A stretch of DNA of 64,000 nucleotides from Pseudomonadota bacterium (GCA_027487795.1 JAIYCX010000037.1:1-64000); one strand, 5' to 3'; counted from the first letter of the stretch, positions 7,518 to 16,718 are shown. The notes: a model not told the origin generated them from the sequence alone. Translations and numbers: made by a program.

Positions 7518-9449
7518 TTACCTAACAATAAAAGACAAAGCCCGCTTATCGCCATTAGCATAAAAAGCAGAGTCAGTAGTGATCTCCAAATTACTCGCCG
7601 TTAAATTCTCTAATTTCCTTTTTTCCCCAGCTTTAATTTTAAAGCTTTCTTTGAGAATCTCATTACCTGAGTTATCTGTACCTTTAACTAAAAAACTAAC
7701 CTGTTCTTTATTACTAATAGGTACTTCTAGCATTAATTCACTAGCTGGATTTATTATACTAGCTCTTGGACTACACCATAAAAAGCTACTGCCGGTTGTA
7801 GTATCAATTTCATTTGAATAGCAGCCTGATATTTTATCTAAGGTACCATTAGGATATTCAAGCACATTATGAACTATAAAAAGTAAAAAAATTACTGGAT
7901 AAATAAATGACTTATTCTTTTCTAAAAATTCTAGTTTGAAGTACTCAGGACTACTAGCTAGTGAAATCCCTAAAAATATAAAAAATAAATACTGTAAACT
8001 CTGGACATAGAATACTTCTTGAACCTGTCCGTATATTAAAAACGAGCATGAGAAGCAAAAGGAGAATAAACAGATTATCAGCTTATCTCGGCTAATATTT
8101 GGATTGTTTATAGCCCTGTATCCTGCTTTAATACAACTTAATAATATTAGTAATAAACTAAAAAGACCTAAAACCCCTTTCCCCGAAAAAGTCTGCATAA
8201 AAACATTATGCGCAGAGCCATGAAGAGGTAGATCTATCTCTTTATAATATCGCCCAGTTTCTTTATAAAATTCTTTTTCATACTGTAATGAGAAACTTTC
8301 ACTTCCTGCTCCTAGAATTGGATGCAGCATGCCTAATTTCAGTCCTGCATTAAAAAACTTTGTTCTATCACTAGTATTACTGATTTGTTTAAATCTATCT
8401 GAATAGCTCCATAAGCCGTGGAAGCTTCTTCCTTCTACCAATTCAAACTTTGAGACTGCCCATATTAAAGACAAACTTAGAATTACTGTTATTGGTATTG
8501 AAAATAGGATTTTTACAAAGGAGGACTTTAAAACAGTCAAAAAAGTAATCTTATTAGAATTATCAAATTTATTCTTTTCAAAAATATAAAAACAATAAAT
8601 TGCACTCCAAATAACAAATAAGGTGATTGGATAAGAAAGCCAAGCTCCTCGTTGATAGCTGAGAATTAAAGCGAACTCAGATATAAGTAATATAAATACT
8701 ATTAAAAATGCTCTAAATTTAAAGCTTAACTTGAGTAATAATAATACCAAAATTGAGGGGACTACTAAAGTAACATACTCAGCAAACCAACCAGAATGTC
8801 CGAAGAAAGACTGAAGTCTAAACTCAACTCCACCTGGGTTTACTAAAGGATCAATCGGCCGAAGTGTATTTAATATCCCAGGGTAATAATAGTTGTAGAA
8901 TCCAACACCAAGTGTAGTAAGTAAACCTAAGGTAAAAACTATTAAGTAAGACTGAGCAGTAATATGATTATTAGTGATACTGCTTCTAACTTTTTTGTAT
9001 ACTAAGTAAGCTAATAAAGTTTGTATTACAGAGGACAGAGGATAATATATAGAATTTTCTTCTTGAGTTAGAATATAAAATATAAATCTAACTAAATATT
9101 CTAGTTTTTGTGACAGTCCCTGACCTGACATGAAAATAGAATATAATATCGAAAGAACTTCCTGACAGTAAAATACTCCTAGAGAGAGTACTGATATTAA
9201 AACGTAAATACCGGGCAGGTTAACAAATTTATTATTTGTTAGTTCTCTGCTAGCCGATTTTTTTTTATTAGAAAAAAGTTCTAATAAAGAGCTCGCTAAT
9301 ATTAAAAAGACAAAAATAGACGTTAAATATAAAACATGAGTACTACCTGGTCGATTGCCAAACATTGGCAGTAAAAAACAAGGCAAAAGGAATAATGTAG
9401 AATAAAGGAATTTAAACAAATTAATATGTATTTTATTGCAGAATAGCAC
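7518..9449 (-). CDS. O-antigen polymerase/ligase-type membrane protein (Wzy_C family)
   Basis: 643 residues with about 11-12 hydrophobic segments. Family landmarks: SYQRGAWLSYP near residue 265, matching the Wzy_C motif with the conserved Arg; the large periplasmic loop (about 330-415) with HPILGAGSESF; and SAHNVFMQTFSGKGVLGL, the HN...GxxGL motif at its end. The last ~110 residues form a soluble periplasmic tail. Such proteins polymerise or ligate undecaprenyl-linked glycans at the periplasmic face. It is divergent from the pyruvyl transferase gene, and other exopolysaccharide genes lie at 21-31 kb. Polymerase and ligase cannot be separated by sequence alone. Confidence 0.8.
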   Translation of the reverse strand: MLFCNKIHINLFKFLYSTLFLLPCFLLPMFGNRPGSTHVLYLTSIFVFLILASSLLELFSNKKKSASRELTNNKFVNLPGIYVLISVLSLGVFYCQEVLSILYSIFMSGQGLSQKLEYLVRFIFYILTQEENSIYYPLSSVIQTLLAYLVYKKVRSSITNNHITAQSYLIVFTLGLLTTLGVGFYNYYYPGILNTLRPIDPLVNPGGVEFRLQSFFGHSGWFAEYVTLVVPSILVLLLLKLSFKFRAFLIVFILLISEFALILSYQRGAWLSYPITLFVIWSAIYCFYIFEKNKFDNSNKITFLTVLKSSFVKILFSIPITVILSLSLIWAVSKFELVEGRSFHGLWSYSDRFKQISNTSDRTKFFNAGLKLGMLHPILGAGSESFSLQYEKEFYKETGRYYKEIDLPLHGSAHNVFMQTFSGKGVLGLFSLLLILLSCIKAGYRAINNPNISRDKLIICLFSFCFSCSFLIYGQVQEVFYVQSLQYLFFIFLGISLASSPEYFKLEFLEKNKSFIYPVIFLLFIVHNVLEYPNGTLDKISGCYSNEIDTTTGSSFLWCSPRASIINPASELMLEVPISNKEQVSFLVKGTDNSGNEILKESFKIKAGEKRKLENLTASNLEITTDSAFYANGDKRALSFIVR

Positions 9450-9526
9450 TCTTTCTATAAAAAATTGATTATAGTGACAAATTAAAATAGATAGTCTCTA
9501 AATTTTAATTGGGCATTTGAACTAAT

Positions 9527-10747
9527 ATGATAAACTCGGTAACTATTCTAGGATCATCTTCAGGTAGAAACGCAGGAGATGCTGCCCTTCTTTCAGGAAT
9601 TATGGATTGTATTGATAAGGCTTGCGGTAGAAGAGTCCTTTTCGAAATCCCAACTTACAGACCTGATTACATTTGGCATAACTACGAGAACAAGACTAGA
9701 CCTATTAGTATGCTTCCATGGCATGGAACAGCGGGAATGTTTGGTATCCCTACTTTAAGTTCTATTAGAAGAAGTGACGTTACAATCATCTATGATGCAA
9801 TGTTGTTTGATAGAAACTTATGGAACCCTCTCACTAACTATATGTCCACAGCATGGGCTTTCCTAAAGCATCTTAAAAGATCAGGAAGTATAGTTGGATT
9901 TTACAACGTTGGTGCAGGTCCTGTGACTACTGACTGGGGTAAAAGGATGCTACGCGAGCTAGGAGAGTTAGCAGACTTTATAACTGTTAGAGAAGAAGAC
10001 TCTTATAATCTTCTAAAAGACTTCGGGATAAATGAAGAAAAAATGTTGATTACTGCTGACAATGCTATTCCTGTTTCATGTCCAAGTGAACAAAAAATAG
10101 ATCAAATATTTAAAAGCATTAAATTAGACCCAACTAATGAAATATTAGCTATAAACATAAATAGCTATCTTAATTCCTGGGCGGGACTAGATCAAAAAAC
10201 CTTAACTAAAGATGACTTTATTAACACTTATAGTCAGGCTCTTAATCAATTCCTAAATGAAAAGAAAGTACCAGTTCTTTTTGTAGCAACTCAACACTCT
10301 GATGTACCAGTAACAAAAGAGTTAATGGAAAAAACGACAGGAGCATATGGTAAAGCTCTTTTCTCAAATATTGAATACAATCATCATGATGTAAAAGGAG
10401 TACTCTCAAAAGTATCCCTACTTTTTGGAATGAGATTGCATGCTAATATTTTAGCAACTTCTGCCCTTACTCCTGCTGTAGCGCTAGTATTTCAAAAGAA
10501 AGTTGAAAGTTATTATAATGTATTAGGATTACCTAAGAACATTTTATCTTTTTCAGATTTCTCAAAAGAGTCATTACTTTCACAGTTAAACTATGGCTGG
10601 GATACAAGAAAAGAAGTAAGAGAGAAACTAACAGCTATAATACCGAAATTAGCACTTGAAACTGCTAAAGCTGCAGAGATAATTTCTGCGATTGATCAAG
10701 GCAAGGATTTTCTTAAAGTTCTCAGAGATTTAAAGCACGGGATTTAA
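9527..10747 (+). CDS. Polysaccharide pyruvyl transferase family protein
   Basis: 406 residues. The N-terminus, GSSSGRNAGDAALLSGIMD, is the glycine-rich start typical of the PS_pyruv_trans family (CsaB/WcaK type), and the C-terminal half carries FGMRLHANILATSALTPAVAL, matching the conserved RLHxxI..s..G.P.. segment. These enzymes transfer a ketal pyruvate from phosphoenolpyruvate to a sugar of a surface glycan. No signal peptide or membrane segment is present, so it acts in the cytoplasm on nucleotide- or lipid-linked sugars. It is divergent from the O-antigen polymerase gene, which suggests a shared product. A strong bidirectional hairpin follows. Confidence 0.85.
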   Translation: MINSVTILGSSSGRNAGDAALLSGIMDCIDKACGRRVLFEIPTYRPDYIWHNYENKTRPISMLPWHGTAGMFGIPTLSSIRRSDVTIIYDAMLFDRNLWNPLTNYMSTAWAFLKHLKRSGSIVGFYNVGAGPVTTDWGKRMLRELGELADFITVREEDSYNLLKDFGINEEKMLITADNAIPVSCPSEQKIDQIFKSIKLDPTNEILAININSYLNSWAGLDQKTLTKDDFINTYSQALNQFLNEKKVPVLFVATQHSDVPVTKELMEKTTGAYGKALFSNIEYNHHDVKGVLSKVSLLFGMRLHANILATSALTPAVALVFQKKVESYYNVLGLPKNILSFSDFSKESLLSQLNYGWDTRKEVREKLTAIIPKLALETAKAAEIISAIDQGKDFLKVLRDLKHGI

Positions 10748-10777
10748 AAAGAGAAAGCTATATATCAAGCTTATAAA

Positions 10778-10810
10778 AAGCGGTGAAGATAAATAGTATC
10801 TTCACCGCTT
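10778..10810. terminator. Bidirectional terminator
   Basis: A perfect 14-bp inverted repeat (10778-10791 with 10797-10810) with a 5-base loop sits between convergent genes. On the minus strand the stem is followed by TTTTTATA, a good U-tract; on the plus strand the tail is weaker. Confidence 0.85.
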
Positions 10811-10827
10811 AAGTTAGATTTTAGTAA

Positions 10828-11148
10828 TTACGAGCCTCTGATTACAGTACAGCTCTTTGCATATAGTGGGATATATATATTCAAACCAAAGATCTCACGA
10901 TCCATAGTTGAAACACTTGTTATTCCACCATTCTTTTTTGCAGCTTCAACACTTGAGTCACCAGTAGCTACTATTCCTAGTATATTCTGAGTACAAGCTT
11001 TGCCTACTTTAGTTTGAGCTGTGCTATCTCCTGCAGACTCTGCTTGAGTGCCGATAGCTACAACAGCAGGGCCAGACTTAGGAAGTCCCGCGATGCCGCA
11101 ACCACTAAGCAATGAAAGCGCTATTGAAACAATAATAAGGTTTTTCAT
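10828..11148 (-). CDS. TRL-like lipoprotein
   Basis: 106 residues. It has a lipoprotein signal ending at LLSGC17. The mature part matches the TRL-like family (named after a tRNA-linked locus): a Cys followed by QNILGIVATGDSSVEAAKKNGGI, then an Asp-containing strand and a terminal Cys. Family members are small secreted or lipidated proteins of unknown function. It is the second of a tandem pair, separated from its paralogue by seven bases. Confidence 0.75.
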   Translation of the reverse strand: MKNLIIVSIALSLLSGCGIAGLPKSGPAVVAIGTQAESAGDSTAQTKVGKACTQNILGIVATGDSSVEAAKKNGGITSVSTMDREIFGLNIYIPLYAKSCTVIRGS

Positions 11149-11155
11149 ATTACCT

Positions 11156-11467
11156 CTATTGTCCAGCTACTTTTGTACAAGCCTTTCCGTAAACACTTAA
11201 AATTGACCAATAACTTCTATCTATTGTTGCAATCTTAGTGATACCAGCATTTTTCTTAGCCATATCGATAGATGAATCACCAGTTGAAACAATTCCTAGA
11301 ATATTTTGCGCACAAGCTTCACCGCTTTTGTTAATAATGACGCCGTTATTCGCTTGAACACCTTCAGTCACTTCAGTAAAAATTCCTCCTGGGCCTGCAC
11401 TTGGTAAAGTTGAAGCACATGCGGAAGTTAATAGAAGTACTCCAGATACTATTAATAGTTTTCTCAT
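11156..11467 (-). CDS. TRL-like lipoprotein, paralogue
   Basis: 103 residues with a lipoprotein signal ending at LTSAC17. The core QNILGIVSTGDSSIDMAKKNAGIT is nearly the same as in the neighbouring paralogue, including both Cys (near 52 and 97), which may form a disulfide. The N-terminal 45 residues differ more, which fits an old tandem duplication. The start is preceded by AAGGAG (11476-11481 on the complementary strand). It leads a two-gene unit ending at the 10778-10810 hairpin. Confidence 0.75.
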   Translation of the reverse strand: MRKLLIVSGVLLLTSACASTLPSAGPGGIFTEVTEGVQANNGVIINKSGEACAQNILGIVSTGDSSIDMAKKNAGITKIATIDRSYWSILSVYGKACTKVAGQ

Positions 11468-11597
11468 TAGGTAATCTCCTTAATATAATAATGCAGTATT
11501 CTTATTTCTGAATAACAGTACTGTCCAGATCTATTTTATAACCTAATGGCAAACTCCTTAGAATCAATTTAAGCCCTTTTTAAAATATAAATGATAA

Positions 11598-11613
11598 AAT
11601 TTTACGTAAAATT
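11598..11613. promoter_or_regulatory. 16-bp perfect palindrome, possible operator
   Basis: AATTTTACGTAAAATT is a perfect palindrome in the 222-bp spacer between the divergent TRL lipoprotein and M48 protease genes, 76 bases before the protease start. It could bind a dimeric regulator. AT-rich palindromes also arise by chance. Confidence 0.35.
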
Positions 11614-11689
11614 CTTAAATTTAATCTCATGATTAAAGATATTTAGACATTCAAACGATATTTCTTCTAAGTAGTTCATGAGGTATTAG

Positions 11690-12589
11690 ATGTACAAAAA
11701 TTCAAGATTAATTATCGCCCTTAGTTTTCTAGTTTTAGTTTCTGCTTGTAGCAGAAACAATATAAAGCCTGGAGAAATTCCCAACCTACCGCCGGTAGCT
11801 AGTCAAAATGATGTTGGAAGATCCTTAGGGGCTGTTCAAAATAAAGCATATAAAGAAAATACAATATTAGTAAATTCTGGTGCTAGTTTTGATAGAGTTA
11901 AAAGAATAATGGATAGACTAGCAGTCGCTGCTGGTATGGATAGTTATCGCTACCCTATTTTTGTAGCAGAAAACCCTGATCCTAGAACTGCAAATGCTTT
12001 TATATATAGTGGCACAACTGTAGTAGTATATTCGGCTCTCATTAACAAAGTACGATCTGATGAAGAATTAGCAGCAGTGCTTGCTCATGAAACTGGACAT
12101 ATGCTTGGAAGACACCATGAAGATAAAACAGAAGAGGAAAGAGCTGGTGTAGTCTCTATTGTAGGAAAAGTTTTAGGTTATACTCTTGGAGCTATAGCAG
12201 CTGTTGGTGCAAAAGACGGTGGAGTAATGGCACGAAGAATTGCAAATGGAACTTATCAAGCTACAACAATAGTTGGCCAAGGTGCTTTCGTAAAATCTTA
12301 TAGCAGAGATAAAGAAAGAGAAGCAGATTCAATAGGACTCACCTTAATGGCCAAAGCTGGCTACGACCCAAGAGCTGCTGTTGGCTTTTGGAGACGCGCA
12401 AATCAGGTATTTGGAGGTGGTGCTAGTATAGCATTCTTAAGCACACATCCAAGCCATGAAGATAGAGCTCAGGACCTAGAATCACAATTAGATGTCGCTT
12501 TTAAATTTTATAAAAAGCCTGTAGGAAAAACGGTTGATACGGCTCAACCTAACTTACCTTTGAAAAAACAAACGATAGCTCTAAAATAG
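11690..12589 (+). CDS. M48 family metalloprotease, lipoprotein
   Basis: 299 residues. A lipoprotein signal ends at LVSAC20. The zinc motif HETGH is at 133-137, and the third ligand is probably Glu211 in the KEREADSIG stretch, both standard for M48. Length and layout resemble LoiP/YggG and the BepA catalytic domain, which degrade misassembled outer-membrane proteins. No TPR repeats follow, so it is closer to LoiP. It is a single gene ending at a hairpin terminator. The start ATG is preceded by a weak ribosome site (ATGAGG). Confidence 0.9.
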   Translation: MYKNSRLIIALSFLVLVSACSRNNIKPGEIPNLPPVASQNDVGRSLGAVQNKAYKENTILVNSGASFDRVKRIMDRLAVAAGMDSYRYPIFVAENPDPRTANAFIYSGTTVVVYSALINKVRSDEELAAVLAHETGHMLGRHHEDKTEEERAGVVSIVGKVLGYTLGAIAAVGAKDGGVMARRIANGTYQATTIVGQGAFVKSYSRDKEREADSIGLTLMAKAGYDPRAAVGFWRRANQVFGGGASIAFLSTHPSHEDRAQDLESQLDVAFKFYKKPVGKTVDTAQPNLPLKKQTIALK

Positions 12590-12600
12590 ATCAGTAGAGA

Positions 12601-12629
12601 TAAGGCAGGATCTTATTAATTCTGCCTTA
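12601..12629. terminator. Bidirectional terminator
   Basis: TAAGGCAG (12601-12608) pairs with CTGCCTTA (12622-12629). It lies between the M48 protease gene and the convergent small lipoprotein gene and overlaps the last codons of the latter. The plus-strand tail (TTAAATTCTTA) is only moderately T-rich. Confidence 0.65.
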
Positions 12630-12804
12630 TTAAATTCTTAGGATAGTATATATCCTGACATCTGGTATTTACGCACTCTTCACCTTGTGGACAATCAGGA
12701 GTTTTCATACATCTTCCAGGTTCTAATTTCGGCTTTGCTGATGAGCAAGATGATAAAACTAAAACAGTAAAAGCAACTAATAATAATCTAAATAAAATAT
12801 TCAT
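12616..12804 (-). CDS. Small Cys-rich lipoprotein
   Basis: 62 residues. The lipoprotein signal ends at VLSSC20. The mature part has four Cys (32, 38, 44, 49) in the pattern CxxxxDCPxGEECxxxxC, a motif often seen in secreted proteins of myxobacteria and relatives, where it is expected to form two disulfides. It lies 20 bases upstream of the rimO stop region, running toward the M48 gene. The function is unknown. Confidence 0.7.
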   Translation of the reverse strand: MNILFRLLLVAFTVLVLSSCSSAKPKLEPGRCMKTPDCPQGEECVNTRCQDIYYPKNLIRQN

Positions 12805-12824
12805 AAATTCGATTTTAAATATTT

Positions 12825-14321
12825 TTAACTTTCAATAATTTCACCGATAAGATCATATCCAGCAACTTCTGTAATCTTAATATTTACAAATTGCCCCTCC
12901 ATTGAAGCTGGTTCAAAATCTTCTGGAACATCATTTACTATAGTTAGCCCATCCCCATCTGGACCCTGCCAGCTAAACCTAGCTCTGTATAACATATCAG
13001 ATTCAGGGTGTACTCCTTCAAAAATAGCTCGTTCCGAAGTTCCTACTAAAAGATTTAGACGTTTAGAAAGTGACTCTTGCTGAGCCATCATAAGCCTAGC
13101 TCTTCTTTCATCTTTAACTTCTTTTTTAACCTGATTAGCATGAGTAAAAGATTTTGCTTCTTTTTCTTGCGAATAAGTAAAAACTCCAACATGAGTAAAG
13201 TGACCTTCCTTGATATAATCCTCTAACAATCTTACATCCTCTTCAGTTTCACCTGGAAAACCTGTTATAAATGTCGTCCTTAGATGTAAACTAGGAGCAA
13301 TTGTTTTAATTTGCTCAACTAAGTTTCTTGTCCCTTTTTCACCAAGAGGTCGATTCATTAACTTTAATACAGAATTAGAAATATGCTGAATTGGCATATC
13401 AAAATAATTACATATTTGCGGCGAATCTCTGATGATCTTTACTAACTCCTCCGTTACTCCTACTGGATAAGCATAATACAATCTAAGCCAGAAATCGTGC
13501 ATACTATTATCTTGAAGGACAGTGTGAACTAATTTAGGAAGCTCACTCTTGATTCCTCTATTTCCTTCGTAGTCTGATCCGAAAGCAGTAAGATCTTGTG
13601 CTATAAAATTTATTTCTTTAATCCCCTGCTCTAATAAACCAGTTACTTCCTTAGATACTGAATTTATCTGTCTTGATCTAAACGAGCCTCTAATTTTTGG
13701 AATAATACAAAATGCACAAGGTCGATCACAACCTTCGGCTACTTTAACATATGCACTATATGAACCAGTAGAAACAACCCTTGGCGAAGAATCATCATAT
13801 AAAAAGTACGGTCTTCTAGCTTCATCAAAAGCATTTACTGCTTTTTGAGCATTAGAGTTATCTATGACATCACTACCAATTAACAGAAGCTCATCAGTAG
13901 AAATAAATAAATCAACTTCAGGTAATGTTTCAATCAGCTGATCACGGTACCTCTCTACCATACAACCACATACTATTAGTTTTCGGCAACGTCCTTCCTC
14001 TTTATACTGAGATACCTGAAGAATAGTATCAATACCCTCTTTCACTGCCGACTCAAGAAAAGCACAAGTATTAACAACGATAAGATCTGCATCTGCTAGT
14101 TCATCTATCGGGACATATCCTCTTTTTTGCAAAGCCCCAATCATCACCTCAGAGTCTACCATATTCTTTGAACATCCAAGGGTAACAAAAGCAACTGTTC
14201 CACCGTAGTCCTTAGCTTGTATATTTGAACTTAGCTCCTTAGCCCCAGAAAATAAATTATCAGTAGAGCAGGAATTATTTTCTGAATCTGAAATTACATT
14301 TAATCTTTTTTTTGTAGTCAT
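12825..14321 (-). CDS. rimO: Ribosomal protein S12 methylthiotransferase RimO
   Basis: I choose the ATG at 14321 (protein begins MTTKKRLNV, 498 residues) rather than the frame's first ATG at 14384, because the longer form would overlap lolA by about 60 bases and add an odd hydrophobic leader. There is a UPF0004 domain with TLGCSKNMVDSE and VVNTCAF, then a radical-SAM domain with C-x3-C-x2-C in EGCDRPCAFCIIP, then a C-terminal TRAM domain. It adds a methylthio group to the conserved Asp of ribosomal protein S12, using two 4Fe-4S clusters. The N-terminal ~40 residues before the first domain are longer than usual. It starts four bases after the lolA stop. Confidence 0.92.
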   Translation of the reverse strand: MTTKKRLNVISDSENNSCSTDNLFSGAKELSSNIQAKDYGGTVAFVTLGCSKNMVDSEVMIGALQKRGYVPIDELADADLIVVNTCAFLESAVKEGIDTILQVSQYKEEGRCRKLIVCGCMVERYRDQLIETLPEVDLFISTDELLLIGSDVIDNSNAQKAVNAFDEARRPYFLYDDSSPRVVSTGSYSAYVKVAEGCDRPCAFCIIPKIRGSFRSRQINSVSKEVTGLLEQGIKEINFIAQDLTAFGSDYEGNRGIKSELPKLVHTVLQDNSMHDFWLRLYYAYPVGVTEELVKIIRDSPQICNYFDMPIQHISNSVLKLMNRPLGEKGTRNLVEQIKTIAPSLHLRTTFITGFPGETEEDVRLLEDYIKEGHFTHVGVFTYSQEKEAKSFTHANQVKKEVKDERRARLMMAQQESLSKRLNLLVGTSERAIFEGVHPESDMLYRARFSWQGPDGDGLTIVNDVPEDFEPASMEGQFVNIKITEVAGYDLIGEIIES

Positions 14322-14325
14322 ATTC

Positions 14326-15063
14326 TTAGTTATTATAGATAATATCAGCGTCACTTGGAGGGATAAAAACAAAACTTGAATCAATTATTTCTTTATCTAT
14401 TACTAAATCTTTAAATAAAAATTCATTAATAGTATCTGAAACATCTGTCATTCTTGCACCGATTGGAACATATGTACTTTTAGAAACTAGCAAGCTCAAA
14501 GTCTTTAAACTACTAGTTTGATTTTTTGGTGACATGACTAATAATTTACCAGCAACAGTATCGCATCCTGACAATAAGTTAAAAGTCTCACTAATCTTAC
14601 CAATTCCTAACATGAACATAGCCGGGACTTCAGTATCAAAACTTTTCTTAAGTTCTCCTACAGTTACCTGATTCACTTGCGGCTCAAAGAACCAAACTGT
14701 TTCACTATCAGAAATAAATTTTTTGTTATCTGGTGTGTGATATTCCCAATTCATTTTCCCTGGCATTTTAAATGTTGCAAGCCCTGAGCTTTTTATTGCT
14801 TCAGTAAGTCCAATAATTTGAGCAGATTGAGTAAAATTTGCAGACAATGATTTTATAGTTCTATATTTTTCTTCAACTAGTTTTGAAGTTTTTTCTAATT
14901 CTGTTGCTCTTAGCTTATGTTTGCATTTGAATTCTTCTGTTATCTCTGAGTCTGACTCTAGACTTTCAGCGAGTACAACTGAACTAGATTGAAAAGAGAT
15001 AAAGAGAACAATTACAGAGCATAAGAAGTATATGCAGTGTAAGAAGTCATTTTTAATTCTCAT
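14326..15063 (-). CDS. lolA: Outer-membrane lipoprotein carrier LolA
   Basis: 245 residues with an N-terminal signal sequence (hydrophobic core about 12-30). The mature region matches LolA: YRTIKSLSANFTQSAQ, SSGLATFKMPGKMNWEYHTPDNKKFISD and WFFEPQVNQVTV are typical of the half-barrel that shuttles lipoproteins through the periplasm. A ~20-residue charged extension follows the signal peptide. It is the first gene of a lolA-rimO unit. Its presence supports an outer membrane, and several lipoproteins are encoded in this window. Confidence 0.88.
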   Translation of the reverse strand: MRIKNDFLHCIYFLCSVIVLFISFQSSSVVLAESLESDSEITEEFKCKHKLRATELEKTSKLVEEKYRTIKSLSANFTQSAQIIGLTEAIKSSGLATFKMPGKMNWEYHTPDNKKFISDSETVWFFEPQVNQVTVGELKKSFDTEVPAMFMLGIGKISETFNLLSGCDTVAGKLLVMSPKNQTSSLKTLSLLVSKSTYVPIGARMTDVSDTINEFLFKDLVIDKEIIDSSFVFIPPSDADIIYNN

Positions 15064-15209
15064 AGTTATTTCCTAGTATTTAATTGCGAGAACTTATACC
15101 CTTAACTAAACTATGGCAACACCTGAAACTTTGACAATTACTTAATTATTTAGTATTAAACTATAATATATAAATATCCCACAATAATTATCTCTAGGAT
15201 TTAAAAGTT

Positions 15210-15530
15210 ATGTCATTTGAAATGTTTAAGTCTGGTAAGTTACACTTCTCAAAAATAGAAGTATCTGTAATGAGATGTCTTGTTGAAAAAAGAACTAAGG
15301 CTATAGGACCTGCTCTAGCTGAACTTTTTGAGATTGGAACAGCTGCTGGATTAAAAGATCAAGATGAAGTTCTTAGAGCTTTATATACTCTTGAGGGTAA
15401 AGGTCTAGCTAGCCCTGAACCAGAAGGTGATTTTACTTCTAACAAGTGGAAAGCAACTGAAGTTGGAGTACGTGCATTAGAAGTAGTTGAAGCCGCAGTA
15501 GTTGCTAACACTGCTCAAAAAGCAGCTTAA
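15210..15530 (+). CDS. Small winged-helix-like protein, hypothetical
   Basis: 106 residues, soluble. The segment ALAELFEIGTAAGLKDQDEV then LRALYTLEGKGLASPEPEG and FTSNKWKATEVGVRALE resembles a winged-helix fold (helix, recognition-like helix, beta-wing with a Trp), as in small PadR/MarR-like regulators. The match is by shape only. It is a single gene; its last codons form one arm of a terminator hairpin shared with rlmN. Confidence 0.6.
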   Translation: MSFEMFKSGKLHFSKIEVSVMRCLVEKRTKAIGPALAELFEIGTAAGLKDQDEVLRALYTLEGKGLASPEPEGDFTSNKWKATEVGVRALEVVEAAVVANTAQKAA

Positions 15531-15553
15531 TATAAATATTATATTAAGCTGCT
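15521..15553. terminator. Bidirectional terminator inside both gene ends
   Basis: A perfect 14-bp inverted repeat (AGCAGCTTAATATA, 15521-15534, with 15540-15553) and a 5-base loop. The left arm encodes the last residues and stop of the winged-helix gene; the right arm encodes the last residues of rlmN on the other strand. Neither side has a long T-run, so termination strength is uncertain. Confidence 0.7.
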
Positions 15554-16668
15554 AAAGCCTGTTCTAACTTTTTCTTTGCTCTCATACTTTCCGTTGCCAG
15601 CTGTCCACAAGCAGCACTAATATCCATGCCCTTTGACCAACGTATAGTTGAGTTCATGCCTTTACTTAGCAAAGTCTTTTGCCAAATTTGAACCCTCTCA
15701 GCCTCAGGAGGGTAATAACCAAGACCAGAATTTGAATTATAGGGAATTAAATTAATCTTTGCAGGAATTCCTCTTAATAAAACTGGAAGCCTTTTCATAT
15801 CTTCATCAGTATCATTAACACCTGCTAAAAGTACGTATTCAAAAGTTATTCGTCTACCAGCTTTTAAAGGAAACTGCCTAAGAGTTTCTAATAAATCTTC
15901 TAATGGCCAACGTTTATTGATTGGCATTATTTCAGTTCTTACTTCATCAGTAGTCGCATTAAGTGAAATTGCAAGATTTGCTCGCGCAGAACTTTCACCA
16001 AATTCTTTAATAGCCGGTATAAGGCCTGAAGTAGATACAGTAATTTTCCTACCTGAAAAATTCAACCCATGTTCATCGTTAAGTATTTTAACGGTTGAAA
16101 TAACTGAGTCTTTATTATGAAGTGGTTCACCCATTCCCATAAAAACTATATTTTGAAATGGCGCTTGAGCTTCGGGGTCATCAAAAGTTATTCCACGCTC
16201 CCCCCTACTCCATACATCTTCCTGCACTGCCATCACCTGCCCTATAATCTCTGAAACTTTAAGATTTCTCTTAAGTCCCATTTGTGCAGTACGGCAAAAT
16301 TTACAGCCTATTGCACAACCAACCTGACTGGAAACACAAAGTGTAAATCTTGTAGGCTGACAAATAAGTACTGACTCAACTTCGGAACCATCTTTTAATT
16401 TTAGTAAATACTTTCTTGATCCATCAACGGAATTTTGTGAGAATATAATCTCTGGCAGAGTAATCTCAAATGACTCTGCTAATGCTTCTCTTAATTTTTT
16501 TGAAATATCTGTCATAGAAGAAAAGTCCTTAACTCGTCTTCTATATACCCACTGAAATATTTGTCTTAGACGATAAGGAGTTAGGTCTAAGCTATCTCCA
16601 ATAACAGATTTAATGACTTCTTTTAAGCCATCTTGGTCGTAGTCTAGTAAATTAAACTTTGTTTCCAT
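15544..16668 (-). CDS. rlmN: Dual-specificity RNA methyltransferase RlmN
   Basis: 374 residues, normal for the family. The radical-SAM motif C-x3-C-x2-C lies in GCAIGCKFCRTAQMG, and the catalytic C-terminal Cys lies in MDISAACGQLATE. The N-terminal helical domain has YRLRQIFQWVYRR. It methylates C2 of A2503 in 23S rRNA and A37 in some tRNAs. There is an insertion around residues 155-170 (SRGERGITFDDPEAQ) compared with E. coli RlmN. It is the last gene of the mdh-sucC-sucD-ndk-rlmN group, 50 bases after ndk. Confidence 0.95.
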   Translation of the reverse strand: METKFNLLDYDQDGLKEVIKSVIGDSLDLTPYRLRQIFQWVYRRRVKDFSSMTDISKKLREALAESFEITLPEIIFSQNSVDGSRKYLLKLKDGSEVESVLICQPTRFTLCVSSQVGCAIGCKFCRTAQMGLKRNLKVSEIIGQVMAVQEDVWSRGERGITFDDPEAQAPFQNIVFMGMGEPLHNKDSVISTVKILNDEHGLNFSGRKITVSTSGLIPAIKEFGESSARANLAISLNATTDEVRTEIMPINKRWPLEDLLETLRQFPLKAGRRITFEYVLLAGVNDTDEDMKRLPVLLRGIPAKINLIPYNSNSGLGYYPPEAERVQIWQKTLLSKGMNSTIRWSKGMDISAACGQLATESMRAKKKLEQALAA

Positions 16669-16718
16669 AATCTACTAAACTACATTTCACTATACTAGCT
16701 AATTAATCTAACTCGTTA

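Noticed and set aside
12825..14384. Longer RimO starting at 14384
   Set aside because: It would overlap lolA by about 60 bases and add a hydrophobic leader unlike RimO. The ATG at 14321 lies just after the lolA stop.
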